Assembly: GCA_016256075.1 (NCBI GenBank)
Contig: SDVU01000188.1
Location: 1-18,324, forward strand
Reading direction: 5' to 3'
DNA from: Dictyocoela muelleri
Lineage: Eukaryota; Microsporidia
DNA length: 18,324 nt
Shown here: positions 7,177 through 16,240 of the stretch, one piece after another
How the letters are laid out: each line of letters starts with the position of its first letter
Numbering within the stretch: the first letter of the stretch is position 1
The notes under the pieces: generated by a model
Told to the model about the DNA's origin: nothing
Database searches by the model: none
What the model saw: the letters and a program-made list of their open reading frames with translations, nothing else
Made by a program: the position numbers and the translations under genes

Positions 7177-7356
7177 TCTCATTTTGATCGGTGTATATCT
7201 CACTTTTATCGGTGTATATCTCATTTTGATCGGTGTATATCTCATTTTTATTGTGTATATCTCATTTTGATCGGTGTATATCTCATTCTGATCGGTGTAT
7301 ATCTCATTTTGATCGGTGTATATCTCATTTTGATTGTGTATATCTCATTTTGATGG
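7177..7356. repeat. 21-bp minisatellite in 83-bp higher-order units
   Basis: The unit is TCTCATTTTGATCGGTGTATA. Eight full copies and one partial lie head to tail: 7177, 7198, 7219, 7240, 7260, 7281, 7302, 7323 and the partial at 7343. Copies 4 and 8 are 20 bp and read ATTGTG instead of ATCGGTG. The order 21-21-21-20 therefore repeats exactly, giving two 83-bp higher-order units (7177-7259 and 7260-7342). The array ends 134 bases before the start codon of the large gene. It could be read as repeated CISHFDR codons, but the 20-bp units break that frame, so I do not regard it as coding. Confidence 0.9.
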
Positions 7357-7490
7357 ACAAACCCTATATTTATAATTTAATTTTCAGCAATCTGTTTAAT
7401 AACCTTTTTAACATTACAAAATTCTTGAAACAAATTTCAAAAAATAAGGATTTTTTAATTATAAAATTAAAACAATTAAAATAAACCCAT
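7357..7490 (+). promoter_or_regulatory. Leader of the large gene with a CCC start motif
   Basis: The 134 bases between the minisatellite and the start codon are AT-rich and should hold the core promoter. CCC at 7486-7488 lies two bases before the ATG at 7491, in the context TAAACCCATATG. This placement agrees with the CCC-like motif described near microsporidian start codons. No TATA-like element can be singled out from the background. Confidence 0.45.
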
Positions 7491-10400
7491 ATGACAGAAA
7501 TAATTTGCATAAAGACAATAAAAAGGCCAACCTTAATAGTTTGCGCTGAAAAAATAAATTTTGAAAATAGAGAGCACTTGGCTATTAGTTATGGAAAATT
7601 TATAGATATTTATGATCTGAATTGTAAATTTAAGAAACGAATTTCTGCACACGGCTATGTTATTTATATGGCTATTATCAATGATTGCATAAAAAATAAA
7701 GAAGTACAATGCATAAGGCCTAAAGAAGTCGAATGCATAAATTTTGATAATACAAAAGAAAATAAAAAATGCATAAACAAGAATCATATAAACAACTTTA
7801 TAGTTTTGATATCTAATGAATCATACTGCACAGTTATAAAGAATAACATTACTGAAGATAATTTAAAGAACAATTCATCATACAATAGTTTATCACATGA
7901 TAATTCATCACATAATAATTCAAAGAAAACTTCACCATGCAATAACAAATCAATCATTTTTAATGGTAAAATATTAAAAAATAACATTGAGCCTATAAAA
8001 TGTATTCATAACAACAAAATGGTTGTCATTCTTTATCCCAAAAATTTAATATTAATTCTAACTATTAGAAATTCAAAAGTTGAGCTTAACCAAATCAATA
8101 TTTTTAAATATCAACAAGTCATTGACATTTGCATAAATTCAATGGATAAATACATAAATTCAATTGATGAATGCATAAACTTTAAAACTATAAATAAAAA
8201 AATTTCTTGCATAAACAACCAAAGCACGAAGAGAAGGAAGATCAATATGAAAATAACTAATGATAATAAATTTAATAATAACTATGAAAATAATTTTGAC
8301 AAAAATGAAGAAAATAAATTTAATAAAAATGAAAAAATTAAATTTAATAATAATTATGAAAATCAAATTAATAATTACGAAAATCAAATTAATAACATTA
8401 ATAAAAATCATAATAATGATGAAAAAGAAATTCAAAACAATGACGAATATTTAGAAATAAAAAGTCATGATTGTGAATTATCAGTTATCACAAACAATGT
8501 TGAAAATAAACCAACAACTATTCACACATTCATTTTTAACGATTCAAAAAATAATTTCCAATATCTAACAAAAAAATCAATGATCAATTCTTATAAAGTT
8601 ATAAATATCAAACTCAACAATTCTATCTACAAATTAGTATTTACAAAAAAAGAAGTTAGCCTTTTGAATGAAAACAATTATGTTGAAACTGAATTTAAAT
8701 TTGCTAACACAAATGTATTAAGTCATTGTTTTATTAATAATAATCATGATGAAGATAAAAAAAATACCGAAATAAATGCATCGGAATTTGATAATAAAAA
8801 TTCATTATTGATTGGCACTGCTAATGGAGAATTATTTTATTTTGAGTTAATTGTTGAAGATACGAATAATAACATTGAAAAAGAATTGATAAAATTAGAG
8901 ATTAGTATTGAAAATCAAATTCGAAAATCTAATCCGAATGTTAATAATTCAAAAAATGATAAAAATGGCAAAAATAACAATTTAAAGAATAATGATGACA
9001 AACTAATTTTTAATAGTAGTGATGAAAATACACTGCTTGAAATTGAAAGAAATTTTGAAAAATTAGAAAAAGAAAATAAATCATCAGCTGTAAATAACTT
9101 TAAAAGAAAAATCACGATAGAACGAAAAATTATATTCAACGCTTCAACACCAATTAACAGAATTTTATTTATAAATTATAAAAGATTTCTATTGATATCA
9201 ACTTATGGTAATTCAATTTTATATGAATTTCCCGATAAAATTATTCATCAATTCAATAATTATCCGATTATCGATAGTTTAAAATTTAAAAATAATACAC
9301 TCAATTTAATTTCAAAAACGGATAATTTAAATATGAATGACAATAAAGATTTTAGCGAAAATAATGATTTTAATAAAGAATTTAGTAAGAATAATGATTT
9401 TAATAATAATTTTAATTCTAATAATGATATGAATATATCACAAACAAATATAATTGATAATTACTTTAAAACAAATAACAATACAATTAATTATTTATGT
9501 CAATTAAAATATGAAGTATCTGTTCAATTAACGAATATATTTAACTTAAAAAATTCTATCTTACAAAATTTTTACTTTTTTAAAGAACTACTATTTATTA
9601 CAACAAATAAAGAAACAGTAATTTATAAATGTAATTCTAAAGATAACGAATTTGATAATAACAATTTTATTACCAATTTCAATAATAATGACCAATTCAA
9701 TGATAACAATTTCATTAATTACAATAAATTTACAAATATTTCGATTTTTAAAAAAATTCCTAAAACCAACAATTTTTATTTTTTTAAAAATATTTTATTT
9801 TTAATTGGAAATTCATCAATTAATATTTTCTCAAAGAATCAAATTATAAATACGAAAAAAATAATTACTTCTAAATTTTATAAGAATCAACTTCTTTTAG
9901 TTCATGAAAACGAATTGAAAATTTATAATCTCGATTATTTAATAAATAAAATTGATAATGATGAAAGATACAACGATAAAAAAGTAAAGAATGATGATCA
10001 TAAAATAAAAAACGTACCTTTTGATCTTCAAATTTCAACAATTCTTTTTGAAGATCTAATTTTTATTTCTACTTTTTATTTTAAATTTTTAATATTCAGT
10101 AAAGAATTGAATAAAATCAATGAATATGAATTAGAACCACTCTTTTCAATTCAACGAATAAATATAATTAAAAATCGATCTATATTAGATAAGGACCAAT
10201 TAAATAATAAAGATAAACATAATAACACCCAATATCATTATGAAGATTATTTATTTTTAGCCGTGACTCTTACAGGCAATTTAATTTCATTTACCTTAGA
10301 AAATAATAACAACGTTAAGATTAAAAAACATCTGAAAAGAAATCAACTCTCTAAAATATTTAAATTTGAAAATAAATTTCTAATTACTGGTGATGTTCCT

Positions 10401-12200
10401 TTACTTGTGGATGAAAACTTAAAAATACAAAAATTAGGAATTGATAGAGTTGATGCTTTTAAAAATCATGATAACTTAATAAATAATTGTAAAGGTCATG
10501 ATAACCTTATAAGTAATTACAAAGATCATGATAATTTCATAAATAATTACAAAAATAATACTTTAAATAGACCAACATTATATATATCAATTGATAATTC
10601 AATATTCAAACTTAAATCATTCTTCAAATCAGAATATTCGTTCTCATCAATTTCTTTAAAAAGTGAAGTTAAATTTCAAATACCAATTTATAATCAAAAT
10701 AACCATCAGGGTGATGTAATTAATAACATCAAACTTAACAATAAAATTAATAATGCGAATAATATTAGCATTAATAAGAATACCCAAAACTATTTTATTG
10801 GATCTTTAATATTTAATAAAGAAATCAACTCAGAGCTTGTATTAATTTTAAATAATAAAGTTGTTAAAAAATTGTATTTCAAAAAAGAAATTATTATGAA
10901 CGGTGATGAAATTGATAATAAAATTATTTGTATTACCAATTATGAAAATTTTAAAGTCCATAAAAAAATCGATAATGCCGATGTTTTTAATGATATTGAA
11001 ATTAATAACAAAAAAGAAGTTGATAATGATGAAAATAAAAATTCAATAATCTCTAAAATTTATCTTATTTCGACTAAACTATCAATTATTGACATATTTG
11101 CTCAACAAGGACCATCTATTTTTCTTTCAAAATGGAAAAATTCAATAGCAACCTCAAATGATCAATTTCTTGCTATTTATTTTATTAAGAATGATAAAAT
11201 TCATTTTAAATCAAAATTAAGAATACCAATATTTCCTTACAATTGTTTTTTTGAAAATAAAAGTCTCGTTGTTTCTGATTTTATAAATGGATTTGGCCAA
11301 TATTTAATAAATGAATTTAATATGGATAATCAGGATAATTCAAAAAAGGAAGAAATTTTATTAAAAGATGATAAAATTATATCAACAGATGATAAAATTA
11401 TATCAACAGAGAATGAATTTATTTCAACAGAGAATGAATTTATGACGAATAAAAATGAATTTATATCAACAGAGGTATTTTTGTCAAAAGAAGATGATTT
11501 TGATAGTTTATCATATGATGATCCTGATTTCTTTTTAGATAGTTCTTTAATTTCATTCTCATCACCTGATAATTTTAAAAATGAAAATAACACTTTAGAA
11601 ATTTCAAATTATGAAAATAATGAATTTGATAATTTTAATAATACCTTTGAAATGCCCAATAATAATTTTAATAACGAATTTGAAATCATTCAAAAGAAAA
11701 AGTTTTACGGCTCATTAGAAGTCAACAGTCTTATTTATAATTTCGAGAAAATAATTGTTGCTGATAAAAAAGGAAGAATAATATTTTTTAATAATGATAT
11801 TGATGAAAATAATAATGATAGTAATGAATTTGAAATTAAAAGTTATATCAATTATAAAGAAAAGATTTTATCATTTACTAAAGGATCTTTTTTTGAAAGT
11901 TCATATTCTGATAATTTAGTATATTTTTCAACTATTAATGGATCAGTAGGAGTTATTTCCAAAGTTAATTTTGAAGAAATTGATCGTATTATTGAAATTC
12001 AAGAAATTCTAAGAAAAAATGTTATTTTGAGGTATGATGAAAATATTTTTAATGATAATTTTAAAAATACTTTTAAAGATTTTTTAATTATTGATGTAGA
12101 TTTGATTGCTGATTTTTATAACTTTTCAAGTGAAATTTTTGATTCTGATTATGAAAAATTTAAAAAAATTGTCGATGAATTTATAAAGATCATTGATTGA
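7491..12200 (+). CDS. CPSF160/DDB1/SF3b130-family protein, asparagine-rich
   Basis: The 1569-residue product resembles the large beta-propeller scaffolds CPSF160 (Cft1), DDB1 and SF3b130 (Rse1), which organise mRNA 3'-end processing, ubiquitin ligation and splicing in the nucleus. The N terminus (1-62) has the family pattern of a short strand, then LAISYGKFIDIYDL. The C-terminal third is the best match: GSLIF...LVLIL (about 1100), a blade series ending LVVSDFINGFGQYLI (about 1257-1275), then GSLEVNSLIYNF...IIVADKKGRIIFF (about 1405), SYINYKEKILSFTKGSF, VYFSTINGSVGVIS and a last helix pair beginning IIDVDLIADF (about 1530). These correspond to the CPSF_A domain, including the IDGDLIE-like motif. 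Large Asn/Lys/Glu-rich inserts (about 120-340, 460-540, 610-665, 1280-1400) make it longer than its relatives. CPSF160 is favoured from gene content in microsporidia, but the subfamily is not settled. There are no introns. Confidence 0.6.
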   Translation: MTEIICIKTIKRPTLIVCAEKINFENREHLAISYGKFIDIYDLNCKFKKRISAHGYVIYMAIINDCIKNKEVQCIRPKEVECINFDNTKENKKCINKNHINNFIVLISNESYCTVIKNNITEDNLKNNSSYNSLSHDNSSHNNSKKTSPCNNKSIIFNGKILKNNIEPIKCIHNNKMVVILYPKNLILILTIRNSKVELNQINIFKYQQVIDICINSMDKYINSIDECINFKTINKKISCINNQSTKRRKINMKITNDNKFNNNYENNFDKNEENKFNKNEKIKFNNNYENQINNYENQINNINKNHNNDEKEIQNNDEYLEIKSHDCELSVITNNVENKPTTIHTFIFNDSKNNFQYLTKKSMINSYKVINIKLNNSIYKLVFTKKEVSLLNENNYVETEFKFANTNVLSHCFINNNHDEDKKNTEINASEFDNKNSLLIGTANGELFYFELIVEDTNNNIEKELIKLEISIENQIRKSNPNVNNSKNDKNGKNNNLKNNDDKLIFNSSDENTLLEIERNFEKLEKENKSSAVNNFKRKITIERKIIFNASTPINRILFINYKRFLLISTYGNSILYEFPDKIIHQFNNYPIIDSLKFKNNTLNLISKTDNLNMNDNKDFSENNDFNKEFSKNNDFNNNFNSNNDMNISQTNIIDNYFKTNNNTINYLCQLKYEVSVQLTNIFNLKNSILQNFYFFKELLFITTNKETVIYKCNSKDNEFDNNNFITNFNNNDQFNDNNFINYNKFTNISIFKKIPKTNNFYFFKNILFLIGNSSINIFSKNQIINTKKIITSKFYKNQLLLVHENELKIYNLDYLINKIDNDERYNDKKVKNDDHKIKNVPFDLQISTILFEDLIFISTFYFKFLIFSKELNKINEYELEPLFSIQRINIIKNRSILDKDQLNNKDKHNNTQYHYEDYLFLAVTLTGNLISFTLENNNNVKIKKHLKRNQLSKIFKFENKFLITGDVPLLVDENLKIQKLGIDRVDAFKNHDNLINNCKGHDNLISNYKDHDNFINNYKNNTLNRPTLYISIDNSIFKLKSFFKSEYSFSSISLKSEVKFQIPIYNQNNHQGDVINNIKLNNKINNANNISINKNTQNYFIGSLIFNKEINSELVLILNNKVVKKLYFKKEIIMNGDEIDNKIICITNYENFKVHKKIDNADVFNDIEINNKKEVDNDENKNSIISKIYLISTKLSIIDIFAQQGPSIFLSKWKNSIATSNDQFLAIYFIKNDKIHFKSKLRIPIFPYNCFFENKSLVVSDFINGFGQYLINEFNMDNQDNSKKEEILLKDDKIISTDDKIISTENEFISTENEFMTNKNEFISTEVFLSKEDDFDSLSYDDPDFFLDSSLISFSSPDNFKNENNTLEISNYENNEFDNFNNTFEMPNNNFNNEFEIIQKKKFYGSLEVNSLIYNFEKIIVADKKGRIIFFNNDIDENNNDSNEFEIKSYINYKEKILSFTKGSFFESSYSDNLVYFSTINGSVGVISKVNFEEIDRIIEIQEILRKNVILRYDENIFNDNFKNTFKDFLIIDVDLIADFYNFSSEIFDSDYEKFKKIVDEFIKIID
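7681..8220 (+). repeat. Scattered TGCATAAA repeats within the large gene
   Basis: The octamer TGCATAAA or a one-base variant recurs about seven times in two inserts (about 7686-7775 and 8128-8215), always in the same frame, where it encodes Cys-Ile-Asn or Cys-Ile-Lys. It gives phrases such as CINSMDKYINSIDECINF. Cysteine is otherwise rare in this protein. The pattern suggests that these inserts grew by duplication of a short coding unit. Confidence 0.55.
10461..10550 (+). repeat. Three in-frame 30-bp repeats in the large gene
   Basis: Units begin at 10461, 10491 and 10521 and encode KNHDNLINNC, KGHDNLISNY and KDHDNFINNY (residues 991-1020). The period is a multiple of three, so copy-number change keeps the frame. 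They probably form a flexible surface loop of a propeller blade. Confidence 0.85.
11367..11471 (+). repeat. Five in-frame 21-bp repeats in the large gene
   Basis: Units begin at 11367, 11388, 11409, 11430 and 11451 and encode DDKIIST twice, then ENEFIST, ENEFMTN and KNEFIST (residues 1293-1327). The first two units are identical at the DNA level, which points to recent duplication. They lie in the acidic insert just before the C-terminal CPSF_A segment. Confidence 0.85.
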
Positions 12201-12895
12201 GTTTGAAAATAATTTAAATTTGATTAGGTATAAATTATTTTTATAAAGTTATTTTAATAAAATAAATATTATTTTATGAAATAAATATTATTTTAATGCA
12301 AAAAATAGTAATATCGTTTTATAATTTATATTAAAACAGGGCATTTAAGGTTAAAGATTTTTTCATTGTCATTTGATGCTTAATTTCCATATTATCATGA
12401 ATTTTTAGCCTAAAACTGATCAAATGTCAAAAAAAATTTAAAATAACTTGTAGATGCACCTGTGAATTAAAAAAAATAAAAAATTTTATGTTTAAAAGCA
12501 TCACATGCATTATATTTAATCAAGTACAACATACTAAATGAATTTCAAGCATAAATTTTTTTATTTTTTTAATTTTCTGGTTTCTCTTTATTTATAAAAC
12601 ACGTATATTTGTCATTTGATCAACTTTAGAGTACAAAATGTTTTAATATATGAAAATTAGTATATTTTTTTGTATGTATAAAGATAATAATTATTTTTAA
12701 ATATTCTATAATGATAAATGATAGTTATTCCTTTATAGACTGTTATATGTCGTTAGTCAAGGTTGAAGCCATTAAAAGAAAAATTAAGTAAAAAAAGTGC
12801 TCAAAATCAAACAATACAAAACATAATTTAAAACAAGTATAGTAAACCCTCTCAAAATCGGAACGTAAAATCTCAGAAAAAAATCATATTAAAAA
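12201..12895. other. AT-rich intergenic sequence after the large gene
   Basis: No gene is visible in these 695 bases. AATAAA-type sequences at about 12258-12264 and 12277-12287 could serve the large gene's polyadenylation, although such hexamers are common here by chance. TGATCAAATGTCAAA (about 12417) is matched in inverse by TTTGTCATTTGATCA (about 12608) at 14 of 15 positions, possibly the arms of a small degraded element. Confidence 0.4.
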
Positions 12896-12906
12896 AAATA
12901 TCAGAA
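12896..12906. repeat. Target-site duplication, left copy (full SINE)
   Basis: AAATATCAGAA is repeated exactly at 13362-13372 after the SINE 3' end. Confidence 0.85.
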
Positions 12907-13361
12907 GCCAGATAGCTAGTGGTTAACACTTTTGATGTGAAATTTAAGTATCGGGGTTCGATTACCCCTGACGCCACTCTTTAATAAATAATGAGAGAAT
13001 GGCGTTAAGCGGTCAAAAACTATAAAATATAGTATTAATATAGAGTTGTTATAGTGTGGTATAGCTGATTAAAACTTATTCTATTATTACAATGAGACAG
13101 AAGGCACTCTCCTAAGCCTGACGATAAATGCAGTGACGCATCTCGTCAAAAATTAGTAAAAAATAAAAATTCATGAAAAGCCATAATTACTGTATACTGC
13201 CGAGTCATTGATAAAACGAAAATCGTGTATGCAGCTGGCTTCTTGGTGGCTTAGGAAGTGACATATTATCGAAAAGCCAGGATCAAATGGTCAAAAGACT
13301 ATGCTTAGAGACAACTCTCTGTGTTGGCAGATATAGATGTTGTCATCATGTAATATACTAG
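12907..13361 (+). mobile_element. tRNA-derived SINE, full-length copy 2, about 455 bp
   Basis: The first 70 bases look like a degenerate tRNA. An A-box-like TAGCTAGTGGTTA (12913-12925) and a B-box-like GGTTCGATTAC (12955-12965) sit at tRNA-like spacing. GGGG and CCCC (12953-12956 and 12965-12968) can form a T stem with a loop one base too large. The acceptor stem does not pair, so this is no longer a tRNA gene, but the boxes would form an internal RNA polymerase III promoter. The following body of about 390 bp is shared with the copy at 4592-4985. Near the 3' end GACAAC (13310-13315) can pair with GTTGTC (13339-13344). There is no poly(A) tail; the end is CATGTAATATA. An exact 11-bp target duplication bounds the element. 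Which tRNA it came from is unclear. Confidence 0.8.
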
Positions 13362-13372
13362 AAATATCAGAA
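13362..13372. repeat. Target-site duplication, right copy (full SINE)
   Basis: A second exact AAATATCAGAA, pairing with 12896-12906. Confidence 0.85.
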
Positions 13373-13434
13373 AAATTATAAAAGGAAAAATTTTTTATCT
13401 ATTTTTCATGTTATATAATCATGTAATCTCTTAA

Positions 13435-13547
13435 CTATTTCAGTTTTCTTTCTTCAATAGCATTCCTTAATTGATATAAAAATTCTGTTAAACTATCGAG
13501 TTTGTTTACTAATAAATAATTTTCAAGTTTATTTATACACTCTAAGG
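13435..13547 (-). pseudogene. Fragment of an unknown gene, 3' end only, abutting a hAT terminus
   Basis: On the minus strand an open frame runs through the hAT-like terminus and then encodes about 37 residues, ALECINKLENYL... to ...NAIEERKLK, before a stop at 13435. The piece is amphipathic and helical in pattern, with a balanced amino-acid content unlike random AT-rich translation. I do not recognise the family. Because the hAT end begins exactly at 13548, the simplest reading is the 3' end of a host or transposon gene separated from its 5' part. It could also be chance. Confidence 0.35.
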
Positions 13548-13640
13548 CAGTGTTTTCCAACGTTGGGTCTACGCCCCACTCTGGGGCAATTTGAACATCA
13601 GGGGTAGATTTAGATTTTAAAGAAGGAATCAATTTAAATT
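13548..13640. mobile_element. hAT-type terminus of a non-autonomous element, one end only
   Basis: CAGTGTTTTCCAACG followed by a TGGGTC...GCCCCACTCTGGGGC palindromic block (13548-13587) is the layout of many animal hAT MITE ends. The partner end is not clear. GGTTTGAGAAATACCAC (13871-13887) reads in reverse complement as a similar hAT-like end, which would give an element of about 340 bp, but no target duplication supports that. Confidence 0.45.
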
Positions 13641-14257
13641 ACCAATGGTGGTTCAATTTAGATTTTTAAGGATCCAAGATTTAAACTTCTGATCCTAACC
13701 TTATATTAGTCTATTATAAACATCATAGTTAATTGTTTTATCAAATAAATATTTTTATTTTGTATTTACTAATTGCTGAAATCTATAAAAATATATTTTT
13801 TAAAATGTCTAACGTTTTGCATATGTGGGATGAAGAAAATTTCGGCAAGGAAAGTCTCATACACCAAAATGGTTTGAGAAATACCACCATAATGCTTCAA
13901 AATGAGTCATGTTTTTATCAAATGTAAATTTTTTTTCGGAACTATATATTCATAGTGAAACTAAAAATCATTCTATATATATGAGCATATGAAATGATAA
14001 GAATATATTTTATATGCTCATATAATATATAGATATAGAATGATTTTTTCAAGTATTAAAAAAATATTTAACACATTTAATAAAAAAATTTACGATTGAA
14101 TGTTCTCTTCTAAGCAATTATATTTAAATATTTTTGAATTTTATTTTTTATAATTCAGAAATCTTCGTGAATCTTTTTTTAGCTAAATCACACGCGCTTC
14201 CAATTAATTGTGTGTGTTTCCGAGTTATTTAGTTAAGAAAATTTATTATTTAAAGTA
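13641..14257. other. AT-rich sequence between the hAT end and the pogo element
   Basis: No supportable gene is present. The main structure is the long hairpin at 13963-14047. A weaker inverted pairing, CTAAATCACAC (14184) against GTGTGTTTCCGAGTTATTTAG (14212), lies just before the pogo element. Confidence 0.4.
13963..14047. repeat. Long imperfect hairpin, 85 bp
   Basis: AAAAATCATTCTATATATATGAGCATAT (13963-13990, given in two parts: AAAAATCATTCTATATATAT and GAGCATAT) pairs with ATATGCTCATATA...TATAGAATGATTTTT (14012-14047). The match includes the non-AT bases GAGC and ATCATTC, so it is not just simple AT sequence. It may be a tiny palindromic element or its remnant. Confidence 0.6.
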
Positions 14258-16202
14258 CAGTCAACCCTCTATAACGTGAACATGACGGGACCTTGTTGTT
14301 CACGCTAAAATAACGTGAAGAAAGTAGAAACGGCATTTTTTATTTGGTTTAAACAAAAGATTAAAAAACCATTAAGGTTTAAAGCTTGTGCTATTGCTAT
14401 TTTTTATTTAATGTATTGTTCCAAAAAAATATGGTGAATTGAAGCAGCTATATCCTTCTAACAACATTAAACATGGTCGCTTTATACAATATAATACACG
14501 TAGATGTATCTTTAAAATTATCTTTATGGATGTTTATGTATTAGATAGTCGGATTTTTAGGCTTTCGACAGTCTTTATCGTTTTCTAGATCATATTACAG
14601 TTCCCAAATTTGTGTAGTTATCTGTAATATTATCAAATAATATAGTTCAAGTTTATCTATTATAATTCTTGCTTCTAAAGAAGTATGAATTTCTATCAAT
14701 TCAGATGCGCTTTCTGATGTTGCGTTTTTTCTTATAAGTTACGTTTAGATAAATTTTCGTAGATTATATCATCAAACATTATACTTTAGTTGTACAAAAC
14801 AGGCTTAAATGTTGGCAAATCATTTTCTTGGTGGATTAAAGGATGTATTACCTTTTCTATTTCAACAACATAAAGCTCTTTTGTTTGAAAAGAATTAGAT
14901 ATTGTCATTTCAAAACAATTTTTTACAATTTCAGGGGAAATTTTGTCTCATACTATACTTATACATATGATGGAATCCAAAGTAGTAATGCTCTTTAAAG
15001 CATTTCGTAAGGCATTTTATTGTTTAAATACATCTTATCTGAAATATTAGAAAGCATTTTTTTATATTGATCTTTAAATGCTTTGATAATTCCTTGGTCA
15101 CTAGGTTTAATTTTAAAAGTTGTTTTTGTGGGAAAGAAAAAATTCTATGTTTGACAATTGCATGTTTTTTTTTATGAATAAAACTATTATCAAACAAAAA
15201 AAAACAATTTTGTTTTGTCATCATACTATTCAAGTACTCAGTCCAAGCCTTAAATATTTCACTCTCATCCAACTATTTGAATTGTAAAAATAATGTGTTG
15301 GTAGTTTTTCAAATTTAACATTTTTAAAACATCCATGTCTCCGAGATTTTTCGATCACCGCAGTTTTAGGTTTTACCAGATATACTTACTAAAATAAAAT
15401 ATTTACTCTCTCTTTAGAAAATTTACTATTATCTTTATCAGATTATGCTATAGTATAAGTTCATTTGCACGATTATTATAAAATATACTTGTCATATCAC
15501 AATTGAAAATGTCATTTTGATTATTTTATAACAATTTTGATTGAGATCTTCACTAATATTATTGTTTAATCCATGTTAATAATACCAGCTTCGACATTTT
15601 TTCTTAGATTTGATATTGTTTATCCTCATAAACCTTTCAAGCCAACCATTTGAAGCATTTAAATTTCCAATTGATAGTTTTTTTTGCTATATGAATAGCT
15701 CTTTGAGTCATACTATCAGAAGTGACAGTAAGATTCAAAAATCGTGAACCCACAAACCATTTGTAAAGGATTGGCTCTGATTCACTTGTTTTAGTTAGCC
15801 GAGGGACGCGTTTTTTGTCATTTAGATTTGTTTCAAAATCTTATGGTAGATCGAATTTTAAAAGCTTATTGACAAAAACAACATAGATATTAAATTTTTT
15901 GCTAGAAAACGCTTATTTTTGTTAATTCTTGTCTACAGAATCCTAGCAAGTAATCTTTATTTCCCAATGTTGAATCTCTTCGTTTTTTTATTTTTTTCTT
16001 GTTCATGATAACGGTTAAGAAATAAAAATTTATATAAAAAAAGAACCCATATCAAAAAAATATGTTCATTGTTCACGTTAAAGAGTTACTATGAACATGT
16101 GTTTAATTTATGATAAAATATTCTTAATGGACTATTTTTTTTGAAAAAATTGTTCACGTTGTTCATGTTAGTAAAAACTGTTCACGTTATATTGTGCTGC
16201 TG
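14258..16202 (-). mobile_element. pogo/Tigger-type DNA transposon, decayed, 1945 bp
   Basis: The element begins CAGTCAACCCTCTATAACGT (14258) and its right end in reverse complement begins CAGCAGCACAATATAACGTG (from 16202). Both ends share CAG, then TATAACGTGAAC. It is flanked on both sides by TA (14256-14257 and 16203-16204), the target duplication of the Tc1/mariner/pogo group. GTTCACGTTA and its variants recur near both ends (about 14299, 14317, 16069, 16151, 16180) and are likely transposase-binding sites. The interior holds a broken pogo-type transposase on the minus strand. The size is usual for a complete pogo element. Confidence 0.8.
15024..16006 (-). pseudogene. pogo/Tigger-type (CENP-B-like) transposase relic
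   Basis: Reading along the minus strand from a likely ATG at 16006, pieces in changing frames match the order of a Tigger/Jerky-like transposase. First comes the CENP-B-type HTH segment (SEPILYKWFVGSRF near 15780, then FKCFKWLA near 15660). Then the DDE core: CDMTSIFYNN with the first Asp near 15487, SKFSKERVNILF, VKPKTAVIEKSRR, LPTHYFYNSNSWMDES near 15290, FKAWTEYLNSMM and FFLFDNSFIHKKK with the second Asp near 15190, then FKINIKKC-like sequence. The longest surviving open piece is 82 codons from the Met at 15272. I count at least three stops and several frame changes, so it is dead. Confidence 0.8.
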
Positions 16203-16232
16203 TATAGTGAAAAAAAAATTTATCAGATATAC

Positions 16233-16240
16233 CAATGATT
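16233..16240. repeat. Target-site duplication, left copy (second Merlin)
   Basis: CAATGATT, identical to 17632-17639. Confidence 0.8.

Noticed and set aside
7177-7356. CRISPR array
   Set aside because: Units are contiguous with no unique spacers and the genome looks eukaryotic.
7233-7484. Open frame encoding repeated CISHFDR
   Set aside because: It is a by-product of the 21-bp minisatellite. The 20-bp units change frame, and nothing beyond the array looks like protein.
7533-11593. Several open frames opposite or out of frame with the large gene
   Set aside because: All are low-complexity shadows of the long Asn-rich reading frame.
12907-12976. Possible functional tRNA gene
   Set aside because: A and B boxes are present, but the acceptor stem does not pair, the T loop has an extra base and no anticodon stem of normal length forms. 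The context with target duplications shows it to be a SINE head.
13733-13927. 64-codon open frame containing MSNVLHMWDEENF
   Set aside because: It has no ATG at its 5' end, no recognisable family and overlaps the presumed hAT MITE region. A short real peptide from the internal Met cannot be excluded, but nothing supports it.
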